Position numbers and translations under genes: made by a program
Source of the DNA: Pandoraea pnomenusa
Lineage (GTDB): Bacteria > Pseudomonadota > Gammaproteobacteria > Burkholderiales > Burkholderiaceae
DNA length: 64,000 nt
Reading direction: 5' to 3'
Assembly: GCF_000767615.3 (NCBI RefSeq)
Contig: NZ_CP009553.3
Location: forward strand, 806,001-870,000
Shown here: positions 1-9,612 of the stretch, one piece after another
How the letters are laid out: every line of letters starts with the position of its first letter
Position numbering within the stretch: the first letter of the stretch is position 1
Notes under the pieces: model-generated
What the model was told of the DNA's origin: nothing
Database searches by the model: none
Seen by the model: only the letters and a program-made list of their open reading frames with translations

Positions 1-2
1 GC

Positions 3-479
3 AGCCTGCGCTATCCGGGCGTGATCAGTTACAAGACGCCGCCGGGCGGCGGCACGACCGACTATGCCATCGACATCTTCCAGGCCGCGCGCCGTGGCGA
101 GACGTACACGTGCTTCCTGAAGGAAGACGCCACGCTGCCGATGATTCACATGCCGGACGCCGTGCGCGCCACGCTGGAACTGATGAACGCCGACGCCTCG
201 CGGCTGCGCGTGCGTTCGTCGTATAACGTGGCGGGGGTCAGTTTCGATCCGGCGACACTGGCCGCGGCGATCGCGCGCCGGGTGCCGGACTTCAAGGTGA
301 CGTACGCGCCGGACTTCCGTCAGGCGATCGCCGAGACGTGGCCGCACACGCTCGACGACACCCATGCACGCTACGACTGGGGCTGGAAGCCCGCCTACGA
401 TCTCGATGCCATGGTCGACGACATGCTCGCCAATGTCCCGTTGGACTGGAGCGTGCCTGCCTTGGGAAACGCAGCATGA
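3..479 (+). CDS. L-threonine 3-dehydrogenase-like NAD-dependent epimerase/dehydratase (C-terminal part, cut by window edge)
   Basis: The reading frame is open from the first bases and has no start in the window, so this is the C-terminal ~158 residues of a larger protein. The visible part includes RYPGVISYKTPPGGGTTDYA and, further on, LPMIHMPDA. Both are typical of the extended-SDR type of L-threonine 3-dehydrogenase, related to UDP-galactose epimerases, which oxidises threonine to 2-amino-3-ketobutyrate with NAD. The Rossmann fold and catalytic Tyr-Lys lie outside the window, so substrate cannot be checked. The call rests on recognising the C-terminal motif. It could be annotated simply as an NAD-dependent epimerase/dehydratase. 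Confidence 0.75.
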   Translation, partial: SLRYPGVISYKTPPGGGTTDYAIDIFQAARRGETYTCFLKEDATLPMIHMPDAVRATLELMNADASRLRVRSSYNVAGVSFDPATLAAAIARRVPDFKVTYAPDFRQAIAETWPHTLDDTHARYDWGWKPAYDLDAMVDDMLANVPLDWSVPALGNAA

Positions 480-633
480 AGGGCGAGAGTGAAACTGGGC
501 GAGAGCGAAACGAAGTGGAAAGACGATGACTGAAAGCGGCGACTGAAAAGCGAACGCGACAGTCCCGGCAAGGCGCGTGCGATGTCGAGTCGTACGCGCC
601 TTGTGTTTTCAGACGCCCTGCCTGCCGTATCGC

Positions 634-777
634 TTACTTCGGGTGATGGACCGCGTAGTAGGCGAGGGCTGCGAGGACCGCGCAGGTCACGGCAAATGCG
701 CGACGGCGCCAGCGATAGGCGGGGGTCATGCTCATGGCACGGCCACGGCCTTCTGCTTTCGAATGGTAATAGCTCAT
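634..777 (-). CDS. Small single-pass membrane protein, hypothetical
   Basis: A 47-residue ORF. The start at 777 was chosen because a GAGAAG Shine-Dalgarno-like sequence lies about 7 bases upstream; the longer frame to 861 has no comparable site. The sequence has a basic patch (YRWRRR) followed by one hydrophobic stretch (AFAVTCAVLAALAYYAV) and a short polar tail, as expected of a small inner-membrane protein with its N terminus in the cytoplasm. No family is recognised. It lies alone between two plus-strand genes, so context says nothing about its role. Confidence 0.45.
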   Translation of the reverse strand: MSYYHSKAEGRGRAMSMTPAYRWRRRAFAVTCAVLAALAYYAVHHPK

Positions 778-1222
778 GATGCGTCTTCTCGGGTCTGATA
801 CACGGTCTGCGCCGCGGAAAGAACCTGCGCGATGAATTGTCGATGCGCCCCCCGGGGGCATCCGCCGCAGGTTCTGAATCGATTATGCGACCGCACAAAA
901 ACGACCGCGAATCAGTATCTTTACCGATAGGTGTCGCCTTTTTGACACGGTCCGTCGCATGGTGATGGTCGTTTCGACGAAGCCTTCGGAACCGGCAGCG
1001 TGCATGCGCCGCCCCGCCGCAGCCCGACGCCACGGCCCGGTGACGGCGGTTCCCCGGGCGATGTCTCGATTGGCGTGATTCTCGTATTGCGAAGGTTGCG
1101 CAGAATCCCCATTTGCCCGCTTGCGTGCCGCGTGTCGCGCTGAAACAATGCACGAAAACGGTGGCCATGCCGATGGCCGCTTCCAAATCGTCGTTGAGAT
1201 CACGCCTGGGGAGGGTCGTGCC
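778..1222. other. Intergenic region, no gene recognised
   Basis: A 445-bp stretch between the small membrane protein and the outer-membrane protein. Overlapping ORFs on both strands are low-complexity, Arg-rich shadows. It must hold the promoters of the flanking divergent genes, but no confident -35/-10 pair could be assigned. Confidence 0.5.
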
Positions 1223-2107
1223 ATGACGCCGAAAACGCGCCGCACCATCGCTTGCGGCCATCGCGGAGTCGCCGTCCGGCGCGCCGCCATTGTCATTGCC
1301 GCTGCGAGTCTATGCACGGCTCACGTCCATGCGCAGGAAGCCATGCTGCGCGCCAACAACCAGGTCTGGCTCGGCGTGGGCGCCCAACCGCTCAACTACC
1401 GGGAAGACATCGGGCCAGGCAAAAGCGATTCCGAACGTGGGACCACCGCGGCGTTCGCATTGGGTGCGGCCACCCAGCGCCAGCTGTTCGGCATCTCGAA
1501 CCTTTATTTCAGCGGTTCGGTGCGCGTGTCGCACGGCAATGTCGATTACAGCGGCTATTTGCAGGACTTCGCGGGTCGGGTCGTGCAGCCGAATTACCAG
1601 ATGACCACACGCTCCACGAACACCGACGTCACGCTCAAGGCGGGCAAGGCGATCCCGTTTCGTCTCGGCACGTGGAGCGCGCAAGTGGTGCCGTACCTGA
1701 GTTACAGCTATCACGACTGGATTCGCGACAGCAGCCGCGACCCCTACGGCTTCTACGAACGCTATCGGCACCACGTGGTCGGCGGCGGGCTGATGGGGCA
1801 GCTGGAAGTCACGCCGAGGCTCGTGGCGACGGCCGATGTCCGGGCCGGGGCGATGGTCGGGGCCTCGATGACCCAGGCGGGATCGCAGAATACGTTCAGC
1901 CTGGGCAACAAGCCCGTGGTCGTGGCCGGGCTCGGCCTCGACTACGCCGTGGCCCGAAACTTCCACATCAACGCCTCGTACGAATGGTCGCGCTTCCAGT
2001 ACGGCCGTTCGAGCGTGACACAGGTGGCACCGGGCACGGCCGCCTACGAGCCCGATTCGAGAACGATCACGCAGACCTGGATGATCGGCGCGGGCTACGC
2101 GTTCTGA
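1223..2107 (+). CDS. Outer-membrane beta-barrel protein (hypothetical)
   Basis: A 294-residue protein. The start at 1223 is supported by GGGAGG about 8 bases upstream; the frame also runs further upstream without a good start. A signal peptide is visible: a basic N-region (KTRR...RR), a hydrophobic core (AAIVIAAASLCTA) and a likely cut after VHAQ. The mature part alternates polar and aromatic residues in amphipathic strands, is rich in Tyr and Gly, and ends in YAF. A C-terminal Phe is the usual Bam recognition signal of outer-membrane barrels. The size suggests 10-12 strands. No specific porin or channel family was recognised, so the cargo is unknown. Confidence 0.65.
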   Translation: MTPKTRRTIACGHRGVAVRRAAIVIAAASLCTAHVHAQEAMLRANNQVWLGVGAQPLNYREDIGPGKSDSERGTTAAFALGAATQRQLFGISNLYFSGSVRVSHGNVDYSGYLQDFAGRVVQPNYQMTTRSTNTDVTLKAGKAIPFRLGTWSAQVVPYLSYSYHDWIRDSSRDPYGFYERYRHHVVGGGLMGQLEVTPRLVATADVRAGAMVGASMTQAGSQNTFSLGNKPVVVAGLGLDYAVARNFHINASYEWSRFQYGRSSVTQVAPGTAAYEPDSRTITQTWMIGAGYAF

Positions 2108-2150
2108 GCCCAAGCCGTCCGCGTTTGGCCGGGGACGGCGACCGGGGCGG

Positions 2151-3467
2151 TCAGGTCGCGCCTTCGACGTCCTCGAGACTGAACGTTTCCGTGTGGTCGT
2201 TGTACGAGAAGATCTCGGCGTAGCGCCCCCAGTTGATGGCGGTGTCGAGCGTTTCCTGTGCGAGGTCGTCCGACATCGAATCCTCCAGCTCCTGTTCGAA
2301 GCGCACGCGCGGCGCGCGTTGGCCACGACGCTCCTGCAACACCGCGCGAATCTTCGCGGCAAGCGGCACATGGCGCAGCAGGTGCTCGGCAAACAGCACC
2401 TTGCGCTCCTGCGTGCTCACGTCCACGAACCGCTTGCCGGCGGCGGTCAGCAGAATGTCGCCTTCCTTGAGTTCCGCGAAACCGAGCTGATCGAGAATTT
2501 CCGCCACGGGGAACAGATCGTCGACTTCGAGCAGCAGCGTCTGCGCGATTTCCGGCAGGTCGGCACGACCGTTGTACGGCGGCACGGCGAGTGCTTCGAG
2601 CAGACCGGCCATCAGGTTGGTCGAGACTTCGTGCAGCGGACTGGACAGCTCCAGCGGCATCTTCTGCGTGGTGTGCGCGTTGCGGCGCGAGGTCATCAGC
2701 GCATAGATGTCGTCGACCATCTTGCGGAAGGCGGGGTCGAGACGGTTGCGACGGTGCGCGAACGGCACCTTGATCTCGGCGACCACGCGACCCGGATTGG
2801 ACGACAGCACCAGAATCCGGTCGCACATGAATACCGCTTCCTCGATGTTGTGCGTGACGATCAGGATCGACTTGATCGGCAACTGACGCTGGCTCCACAG
2901 ATCGAGCAGATCGGTGCGCAGCGTTTCCGCCGTGAGCACGTCGAGCGCGGAAAAGGGCTCGTCCATGAGCAGCAGCGTGGGGTTGACCACGAGGGCCCGC
3001 GCAAAACCCACGCGCTGGCGCATGCCACCCGACAGTTCGCGCGGATAAGCGTTTTCGAAACCGTCCAGGCCGATCAGGTCGATCGCCGCGAGCGCGCGGC
3101 GACGTCGCTCCTTGGGCTCGACGCCCAGCGCTTCGAGCCCGGCTTCCACGTTCTGCAGCACCGTCAGCCATGGGAACAGGGCAAAGGTCTGGAACACCAT
3201 CGCCACCCCTTCGGGCGGGCCCGCGAGTGGCTGCCCCATGTAGCGGATATCGCCCGAGCTCGGCTGGATCAGGCCGGCAATGATGCGCAGCAGCGTCGAC
3301 TTGCCCGAGCCGGAGCGGCCGAGCAGGCCGACGATTTCGCCTTCGTGCAGTTGCAGGTTCACGCCGTCGAGCACCTGGCGCTCGTCGCTGCCCTTGCGGA
3401 AACCGCGGCTGACGTTGGCGAGCGAAAAGATCTCTTTTCCGGCAATCGTATGGGTATCGTTCGGCAT
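2151..3467 (-). CDS. ABC transporter ATP-binding protein with AAA-associated C-terminal domain (nitrate/sulfonate/taurine-type)
   Basis: A 438-residue cytoplasmic ATPase of an importer. The N-terminal ABC domain shows Walker A (GRSGSGKST, about residues 52-60), a Q-loop (MVFQTF), the signature (LSGGMRQR) and Walker B (LLLMDEPFSALD). After about residue 250 comes a second domain matching the AAA-associated C-terminal domain found on one branch of nitrate/sulfonate-type ABC ATPases. The ATG at 3467 is preferred over the adjacent GTG because of AAGGGG upstream. It lies 10 bp downstream of the permease gene on the same strand, so the two are co-transcribed. No periplasmic binding protein is encoded nearby, so the substrate cannot be inferred. 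Confidence 0.85.
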   Translation of the reverse strand: MPNDTHTIAGKEIFSLANVSRGFRKGSDERQVLDGVNLQLHEGEIVGLLGRSGSGKSTLLRIIAGLIQPSSGDIRYMGQPLAGPPEGVAMVFQTFALFPWLTVLQNVEAGLEALGVEPKERRRRALAAIDLIGLDGFENAYPRELSGGMRQRVGFARALVVNPTLLLMDEPFSALDVLTAETLRTDLLDLWSQRQLPIKSILIVTHNIEEAVFMCDRILVLSSNPGRVVAEIKVPFAHRRNRLDPAFRKMVDDIYALMTSRRNAHTTQKMPLELSSPLHEVSTNLMAGLLEALAVPPYNGRADLPEIAQTLLLEVDDLFPVAEILDQLGFAELKEGDILLTAAGKRFVDVSTQERKVLFAEHLLRHVPLAAKIRAVLQERRGQRAPRVRFEQELEDSMSDDLAQETLDTAINWGRYAEIFSYNDHTETFSLEDVEGAT

Positions 3468-3477
3468 CACGGCCCCT

Positions 3478-5217
3478 TCAATTCAGACGAAGCTTGTTTT
3501 CGGCGATGGCGTACATGGGGCGCCACAGCAAGCGGTTGAACAGCACCACGAACAGCGCCATCACGGCGATGCCGAGCAGAATACGCGGGTAGTCGCCGTC
3601 GGCGGTGGTCTGCGCGATGTACGCGCCCAGGCCGTGCGCGGCGACCTTGTCGTCGCCCCACTGCACCCATTCCGAGACGATGGACGCGTTCCAGGCGCCG
3701 CCCGACGCCGTGATCGCACCGGTCACGTAGTACGGGAAGATGCCGGGCAGCATCACCTGGCGCCACCACTGCCAGCCGCGAATGCGGAAGTTGGTGGCGG
3801 CCTCCTTGAAGTCGTTCGGGAAGGCGGTCGCGCCGGCGATCACGTTGAACAGGATGTACCACTGCGTGCCCAGCACGATGAGCGGCGAGAGCCAGATGTC
3901 CGGGTTCGCGTGGAAGTGGACGATCGCCATCACGAAGATCGGGAACAGCAGGTTCGCCGGGAATGCGGCGAGGAACTGCGCCAGCGGCTGGATGCGCTCG
4001 GCCAGTTTCGGACGCAGCCCGATCAGCACGCCCAGCGGCACCCAGATCGCCGACGCAATCGCGATGAGCACGACAACGCGCACCAGCGTGATCAGGCCGA
4101 GGCCGAAAACGCGCAGCACCTCGGAGAAGCCGACTTCGGAGAGCACGAAGTCGCAGATCTTCCATGCGGCCCATACCCCCATGACCACCAGCAGCAGCGC
4201 CCACAGCCAGTCGATGGCGCGCGAGAGCCGGGTGTTCGATTCCGAGTGAATGGCCGCGGGCAGCGACAGCGGCATGCGCATACGAGCAATCGTGCGCAGC
4301 AGCTTGCCGAACGGGCGCAGCAGGAACTGGATCGCGCGCGTGCGCTGGATCACGTTGAGCACCCACGATTCGGGCGCCGCTTGCGAGACGGTGTCTTCGA
4401 GACGGAACTTGTCCGCCCAGGCCACCATGGGGCGGAACAGGAACTGGTCGTAGATGACGATGACGACGATCATCGCCAGGATCACCCAGCCCACCGCATG
4501 CAGGTCGCGCTGCAGGATGGCCGTCGCGAGATACGCGCCGATGCCCGGCAGCGTGACCGTCTTGTCGCCCACCGTGATCGCTTCCGATGCCACCACGAAG
4601 AACCAGCCGCCCGACATGCTCATCATCATGTTCCAGATGAGGCCGGGCATCGAATAGGGCACGTCGAGCTTCCAGAACCGCTGCCAGGGCGACAGACGCA
4701 GATTCACCGCGACTTCGGACAGGTCGCGCGGCTGCGTTCGCATCGACTGATAGAACGAGAACGTCATGTTCCACGCCTGGCTCGTGAAGATCGCGAAGAT
4801 GGCGGCGCATTCGGCGCCGAGCACGCGTCCCGGGAAAAGCGCGAGGAAGAAGGTGACCGTAAACGAGATATAACCCAGCACCGGCACTGACTGGAGGATG
4901 TCGAGCATCGGCACGAGCAGCTTCTCGGCGCGCCGGCTCTTGGCCGCGAGCGTGCCGTAGACCAGCGTGAAGAGCAACGATGCGACCATGGCCGCGAGCA
5001 TGCGCAGCGTAGTGCGCAGGGCGTACTCGGGCAGGTTGGACGGGTCCAGCGATATGACTTCGGACTGCAGGTCGGCCAGCGGCGCCCAGGTCTGGCGAAT
5101 GCCCGAAGAACTCACCATCAGGAACCCGATGATGAGCGGGAAGGCGATGAAATCCCAGCGGTTTGGCAGCAGGCGTCGCGCAGTGGCGGGGATGAACGGA
5201 CGGGCTACGCGCGTCAT
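3478..5217 (-). CDS. ABC transporter permease with two fused membrane domains
   Basis: A 579-residue inner-membrane protein, about twice the usual length for a nitrate/sulfonate-type permease. Two homologous binding-protein-dependent transport modules are visible. The first ends around residue 270 and the second starts around residue 330. Each has several hydrophobic helices and an EAA-like loop (SEVAVNLRLSPWQRFWKLDV in the first, FKEAATNFRIRGWQWWRQVM in the second), which contacts the ATPase. The fusion makes a pseudo-dimer that needs only one permease gene. GAGG lies about 6 bases before the ATG. It is the first gene of a two-gene operon with the downstream ATPase. Confidence 0.85.
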   Translation of the reverse strand: MTRVARPFIPATARRLLPNRWDFIAFPLIIGFLMVSSSGIRQTWAPLADLQSEVISLDPSNLPEYALRTTLRMLAAMVASLLFTLVYGTLAAKSRRAEKLLVPMLDILQSVPVLGYISFTVTFFLALFPGRVLGAECAAIFAIFTSQAWNMTFSFYQSMRTQPRDLSEVAVNLRLSPWQRFWKLDVPYSMPGLIWNMMMSMSGGWFFVVASEAITVGDKTVTLPGIGAYLATAILQRDLHAVGWVILAMIVVIVIYDQFLFRPMVAWADKFRLEDTVSQAAPESWVLNVIQRTRAIQFLLRPFGKLLRTIARMRMPLSLPAAIHSESNTRLSRAIDWLWALLLVVMGVWAAWKICDFVLSEVGFSEVLRVFGLGLITLVRVVVLIAIASAIWVPLGVLIGLRPKLAERIQPLAQFLAAFPANLLFPIFVMAIVHFHANPDIWLSPLIVLGTQWYILFNVIAGATAFPNDFKEAATNFRIRGWQWWRQVMLPGIFPYYVTGAITASGGAWNASIVSEWVQWGDDKVAAHGLGAYIAQTTADGDYPRILLGIAVMALFVVLFNRLLWRPMYAIAENKLRLN

Positions 5218-5717
5218 CAGGACCTCGAGAGATTGAGGGGTCGGACGGTCGACAGGAGTTTGCGTCGCATTGCGGCACGGGCGGCCACGGGCACGTGTGC
5301 AGGGACGGCAGCGGATGCTACCAGATTGCCCTGCAAATTGATGTTAAAGCGCATGTCGCGGGCTGGCAAACCCGCTGCGCGGCGACTGACTGTGGTTTTT
5401 ATGCTGCACCGCGTCAGGCGTCTCGTTTCGGTGGGTGATACATGGCGGTGCGGCGGTGCGCCTGATTCCTCGCGCGCGATTTCCGGAAGACGAGGCGAAC
5501 GGTTTCGGGCAGGGAAAACGTTATTTTGAAGATGTGAACTTTATGGGCGCGCCACGGACCAATCCCCGCGGCTTGATTCGTGCCGTGCGGTCGTGTAGTG
5601 TGCACCGCTCGATCGGGCCACGGCGCCTGCTGCCATGGGGCAAGATGCCCTCTGCGGCCGTCGTGTGGCATGCCGGCCCGACCCCCTCCCATTCCCAGAC
5701 AAGCAAGGATGCGCCGC
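5218..5717. other. Divergent intergenic region, no gene recognised
   Basis: A 500-bp spacer between the ABC permease (leftward) and the TPR protein (rightward). Small ORFs in it overlap one another and are Arg/Cys-rich without recognisable domains. It probably holds both promoters. No clear operator or riboswitch was seen. Confidence 0.45.
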
Positions 5718-7289
5718 ATGACGACGCCATTGGACGCGCGTTGCGAGCGCGCACAACAACTGAGTGCCGCGGGCCGGCTCGACGAGGCGATTGCCGAGTT
5801 GCGCCAGGTGCTGAAGCAATCTCCCGAATTCGTCCCCGCCCTCGAGGGCCTGGCTTACGTCTCGCTGCGCATGCGCGCCTTCGAGGCGGCTGCCGACGCA
5901 TTCGACCGTCTGCTCGCGCTCGTGCCGCAGCCCGGCGCGCAGCCCTGTTTCGACGCCGCGATGGCGAACTTGCAGGCGGGGCGTCAGATGCGAGCCGAAG
6001 CGTTGTTCGAGGCCACCGTGCAGCAGTCGCACGACGTCATCGGCACGATGCACACCGTGGGGCTCACGTGGGCGCAGGCAGGCGACAACGCCCGCGCACT
6101 CGTCTGGTTCGAGCGCACGGCGGCCAAGGCGCCGGCGCTTTGGCAGGCGCATTTCAACCGGGGTCGCGCGCTCGGCGCGCTGGGCCGGTATGACGAAGAG
6201 ATCGACGCGTATCGTCTGGCGAACGCCATTGCGCCGCAGCAACCCGATCCCCTGGTGAACCTCGGTGTGGCGTTGCGAGAGCGACATGCGTTCGCCGACG
6301 CGCTGCAATGCCTGCACGAAGCGGTGAAGCGCTCGCCCGATCACGTGGGCGCGCGCACCAATCGCGCGCAGACCCACCTGCTGCTGGGCGACTACGAGCC
6401 GGGCTGGCATGACTACGAATGGCGCTGGCAGGAGGGCGTGCAGGAGCGGCGCTTTGCCGACCGGTTGTGGGACGGACATACGTCAGTCGAAGGCAAGACC
6501 GTGTTCGTCTACAGCGAGCCTGGCTACGGCGACACCCTGCAGTTCGTCCGGTTCCTGCCGCGCCTGGTGAAGATGGGCGCCAACGTAGTGCTGTCGGTGC
6601 AGGCGCCGCTCGTCACGTTGCTCGGCGGCGTGGCGCGCGGGGTGACGGTGCTCGGCGATCACATGCCGGTGCCGTCCTTCGACTGGCAGGTGCCGCTGCT
6701 CAGCCTGCCCCATCTGCTCAGGATCGGGGGCGACGTGGCCGTGCATTCGCCCTACCTGCGCTCCAGTGCGGGGCGCGAGATGGTCTGGCGCTCCGCGCTT
6801 GGCGCCAAGCCCGAGGGCGCGCTGCGCATCGGCTTCGTGTGGCGTGCGCGTGCGCTCCCGCCGCAACGGGATGTGCCGCTCGCGCACTGGGCGCCGGTGT
6901 TCGCGTCGGGCGCGCAATGCTACGCCCTGCAAGTCGATGCCACGGACGAAGAGCGTGCCGAACTCGCGCGGTATTCCAACGTGCACGACATCGGCGCCAA
7001 GCTCAGCGACTTTGCCGAGACCGCCGCCGTCATGGCCCAGATGGATCTCGTGATCTCGGTCGACACGGCGGCGCTGCATCTGGCCGGCGCCCTGGGCAAG
7101 CCGGTGTGGGGACTGATCCAGCACACGCCCAACTGGCGCTGGCAGCTCGATCGTCGCGACAGCGACTGGTACCCGTCGGTCACCCTGTACCGTCAGCCCG
7201 AGCGCGGCGACTGGGACGGCGCAATGGCGCAGGTAGTTCGTGACCTCGAGGTGTTGATGCGGGGCGCGCCGATGGCGCAGGTCGCCTGA
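5718..7289 (+). CDS. TPR protein with C-terminal glycosyltransferase-family-9-like domain
   Basis: A 523-residue protein. The N-terminal half (about residues 1-220) consists of tetratricopeptide repeats, for example ERAQQLSAAGRLDEAIAELR and FNRGRALGALGRYDEEIDAY. The C-terminal half resembles ADP-heptose:LPS heptosyltransferases; the stretch SVDTAALHLAGALGKPVWGL is the typical donor-site region. The same architecture occurs in many proteobacterial proteins of unknown acceptor. The ATG at 5718 fits AAGG about 9 bases upstream better than the ATG at 5709. It stands alone with no sugar-biosynthesis neighbours. Whether it transfers sugar is not established. Confidence 0.75.
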   Translation: MTTPLDARCERAQQLSAAGRLDEAIAELRQVLKQSPEFVPALEGLAYVSLRMRAFEAAADAFDRLLALVPQPGAQPCFDAAMANLQAGRQMRAEALFEATVQQSHDVIGTMHTVGLTWAQAGDNARALVWFERTAAKAPALWQAHFNRGRALGALGRYDEEIDAYRLANAIAPQQPDPLVNLGVALRERHAFADALQCLHEAVKRSPDHVGARTNRAQTHLLLGDYEPGWHDYEWRWQEGVQERRFADRLWDGHTSVEGKTVFVYSEPGYGDTLQFVRFLPRLVKMGANVVLSVQAPLVTLLGGVARGVTVLGDHMPVPSFDWQVPLLSLPHLLRIGGDVAVHSPYLRSSAGREMVWRSALGAKPEGALRIGFVWRARALPPQRDVPLAHWAPVFASGAQCYALQVDATDEERAELARYSNVHDIGAKLSDFAETAAVMAQMDLVISVDTAALHLAGALGKPVWGLIQHTPNWRWQLDRRDSDWYPSVTLYRQPERGDWDGAMAQVVRDLEVLMRGAPMAQVA

Positions 7290-7399
7290 TCGGGCGGGGC
7301 CGATGACGACGTCGCTCCGGATCGTGCGGCGTCGGTCGTGCATGACGGCGATGCGGCCGCGTGCGACGCCCACCTGACGTCCCCTCTGGCCCGCCGGGA

Positions 7400-8473
7400 T
7401 CAGCCGGCGTCGGCCTGGTCTTCCTCGACGTCGCGCAGCCGCGTATAGATGTTCCAGCTCGCGATGAACAGCGCGGCAATGAGCGGCCCGATCACGAAGC
7501 CGGTCAGGCCAAAGAGCGACATGCCGCCGAGTGTGGAGATGAGCACGACCCAGTCCGGCAGTTTGGTGTCCTTGCCCACGAGGATCGGGCGCAGCACGTT
7601 GTCGACGAGGCTCACGATGGTGCCGCAGAACGCGAACAGCACCACCCCTTTCCAGATCGCCCCCGAGAGCAACAGCCAGACGCCCACCGGCACCCACACC
7701 ACCGCCGCGCCGACCGCCGGCAACAGCGACAGGAACGCCATCACCACGGCGGCGAGCACGTAGCCTTCGATGCCGAGCACCGCGAAGATGAATCCGCCGA
7801 GCATGCCCTGCGCGACGGCGACAGCGATGTTGCCCTTGACCGTGGCGCGCACGACCGTGGTGAATTGCCGGATCAACTGACCCTTGTGACGTTCGTCCAG
7901 CGGCAGCGCGCGGCGTACCATCGCGCCGAGCGCCACGCCATCGCGCAGCAGGAAGAACAGCATGTAGAGCATCACGCCGAAGCTCACGAGCAACTGCGCC
8001 GTGTTCTGGCCGATGCTCACGAGATAGACGGCCACGAGGCGCCCGATCTGCGCCGCGCCGTCACCGAGTTTCTGCTGGATGGCGTTGACGTCCTGCACGC
8101 CGGCGAGGTCCATGATGCGATGCACGCTAGCGGGCAGCCGGTCGAGCAATTGCTGAAAGGCGACGGTGAGCTGTGGCAGATCGGTGCGAAAGCGCACGAG
8201 CGCCGAACTGACTTCCTGCGTGAGCATGCCCACCACGACCGTGAGCGGCAGAATCACGATGAGCAGCACCAGCGCGAGGGTGGTGAGCGCGGCCAGGTTG
8301 GGGCGCCCGCGCATGCGGTGCAACACGCGGCGCTGCACCGGCTGGAACAGCAGGGCGAGGATCGTGCCCCAGAACACGGCGCCGAAGAGGGGGAACAGGA
8401 TCCACCCGAACGCGACCGTCACCACGAACAGCATCAGGTGGAAGAATTTGCGCTGGTCGCTACGACTCGACAT
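7400..8473 (-). CDS. AI-2E family (PerM/UPF0118) transporter
   Basis: A 357-residue polytopic membrane protein. It has a hydrophobic N-terminal pair (LFVVTVAFGWILFPLFGAVF), a long amphipathic periplasmic region around residues 70-150, and C-terminal helices with GVWLLLSGAIWKGVVLFAFC and a VDNVLRPILVG motif. The PILVG/DN motif region is diagnostic of the AI-2E exporter-like family, whose members include autoinducer-2 exporters and Na+/H+ antiporters. Its start overlaps the end of the upstream NhaR-type regulator by 14 bp, suggesting translational coupling. A sodium/proton role is an inference from that neighbour. Confidence 0.85.
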   Translation of the reverse strand: MSSRSDQRKFFHLMLFVVTVAFGWILFPLFGAVFWGTILALLFQPVQRRVLHRMRGRPNLAALTTLALVLLIVILPLTVVVGMLTQEVSSALVRFRTDLPQLTVAFQQLLDRLPASVHRIMDLAGVQDVNAIQQKLGDGAAQIGRLVAVYLVSIGQNTAQLLVSFGVMLYMLFFLLRDGVALGAMVRRALPLDERHKGQLIRQFTTVVRATVKGNIAVAVAQGMLGGFIFAVLGIEGYVLAAVVMAFLSLLPAVGAAVVWVPVGVWLLLSGAIWKGVVLFAFCGTIVSLVDNVLRPILVGKDTKLPDWVVLISTLGGMSLFGLTGFVIGPLIAALFIASWNIYTRLRDVEEDQADAG

Positions 8474-9419
8474 GAGGGTTCCTTGCAGATGGCGACGGCA
8501 CGGGAGGTGCGTCAGAGGCTCTTATATCAGAATCGGACGCCTGCCCGATGGCCTCGATGATACGGAGCACGAGCGGATGTCCTTCGCCGCGTCGCGAGCG
8601 GATGGCGTGGATTTCCTCGTGAACGCCCTCGGGCCGCCCCAGCCAGCGCAGGCCGCGCAATATCGACACGTCGCCCGCGCCCGCCTCGCTCAGTGCGAAG
8701 ACACCCATCCCGCGCGTGGCGAACACGGCCATGAGCGCGCTGTCTTCGAACTCGCCCACGACATTGGGCCGAATCCCCTGTGTCTCGAACCAAAGATCGA
8801 GGCGTGCGCGCAGCGCGGAGTGCCCCGTGGGCAGCAGCACCGGCAACTCGGCGAGGCATTGTGGAAACGCGTCGCGCGAGGCGTTGCGCACGACCGATGC
8901 CGGGCCGTACCAGTCCACCGGCGATTCCGCGAGACGTTCGCTGGCCAGACGCAACGTCGGGTTATAGGGGGCGGGCTGGCTGGCGAGCACCAGATCGAGT
9001 TTGTGCAGCGCCAGCTCGGCGAGCAATTGCTCGTGCTCGCCCTCGTGGCAGACCAGTCTGAGGGCAGGCGTATCGAGTACCGGGGCGAGGATCGCATGTG
9101 CGGCCAGTTTGGAGATGCCGTCGGCCAGCCCCACGGACAGACGCGCCACCCGGCCGCTCGCCGCCTCGCGGACTTCGTCGGGAATCGACTGGCCGAGACG
9201 GAAAATCTCTTCGGCACGTCGAAATGCCGCCTGCCCCGGCTCCGTCATCGTCACGCCCCGCCCGGCAGGCTTGAGCAACTGATGCCCCAGTGACTTCTCG
9301 AGCTCGCGCACCTGGGCGCTGATCGTCTGCACGGCCATGTCCAGGCGTTGCGCTGCTCGGGCGAAGCCGCCTTCCTTGACGACGACCCAAAAATAGTAAA
9401 GATGTCGGTAGTTCAACAT
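8460..9419 (-). CDS. LysR-family transcriptional regulator, NhaR type
   Basis: A 319-residue regulator. The N terminus, MLNYRHLYYFWVVVKEGGFA, followed by RLDMAVQTISAQVRELE, is the winged helix-turn-helix of the NhaR branch of LysR regulators, which control the Na+/H+ antiporter nhaA in E. coli. The C-terminal part is a periplasmic-binding-protein-like effector domain. The ATG at 9419 is preferred over the in-frame start at 9452 because it matches the conserved N terminus of the family. It is the upstream gene of an operon with the AI-2E-type permease and is divergent from the TerC gene across a ~190-bp spacer, where its operator is expected. Confidence 0.85.
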   Translation of the reverse strand: MLNYRHLYYFWVVVKEGGFARAAQRLDMAVQTISAQVRELEKSLGHQLLKPAGRGVTMTEPGQAAFRRAEEIFRLGQSIPDEVREAASGRVARLSVGLADGISKLAAHAILAPVLDTPALRLVCHEGEHEQLLAELALHKLDLVLASQPAPYNPTLRLASERLAESPVDWYGPASVVRNASRDAFPQCLAELPVLLPTGHSALRARLDLWFETQGIRPNVVGEFEDSALMAVFATRGMGVFALSEAGAGDVSILRGLRWLGRPEGVHEEIHAIRSRRGEGHPLVLRIIEAIGQASDSDIRASDAPPVPSPSARNPHVES

Positions 9420-9612
9420 GTTCCTGTATCTTCGGAAAAACCGAACTTTCATGAAGTATATAGATGGTTTTTGCGAAGCGTGAGTTCGACGATGATGCGG
9501 TTCTGAACCCGCAAGCTACGTTTGGTGCGGGTTGCGAGGGAAGGACTGGGGCGCGGCGTCGGGAAGTGCGAGGCGGGCGCTCCGACAACCATACGGAAAC
9601 TCTGACGCACAT

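Noticed and set aside
9453..9612. A manganese (yybP-ykoY) riboswitch before the TerC gene
   Set aside because: The leader has some hairpin potential, but the conserved loop sequences of the motif could not be recognised. A covariance-model search would decide.
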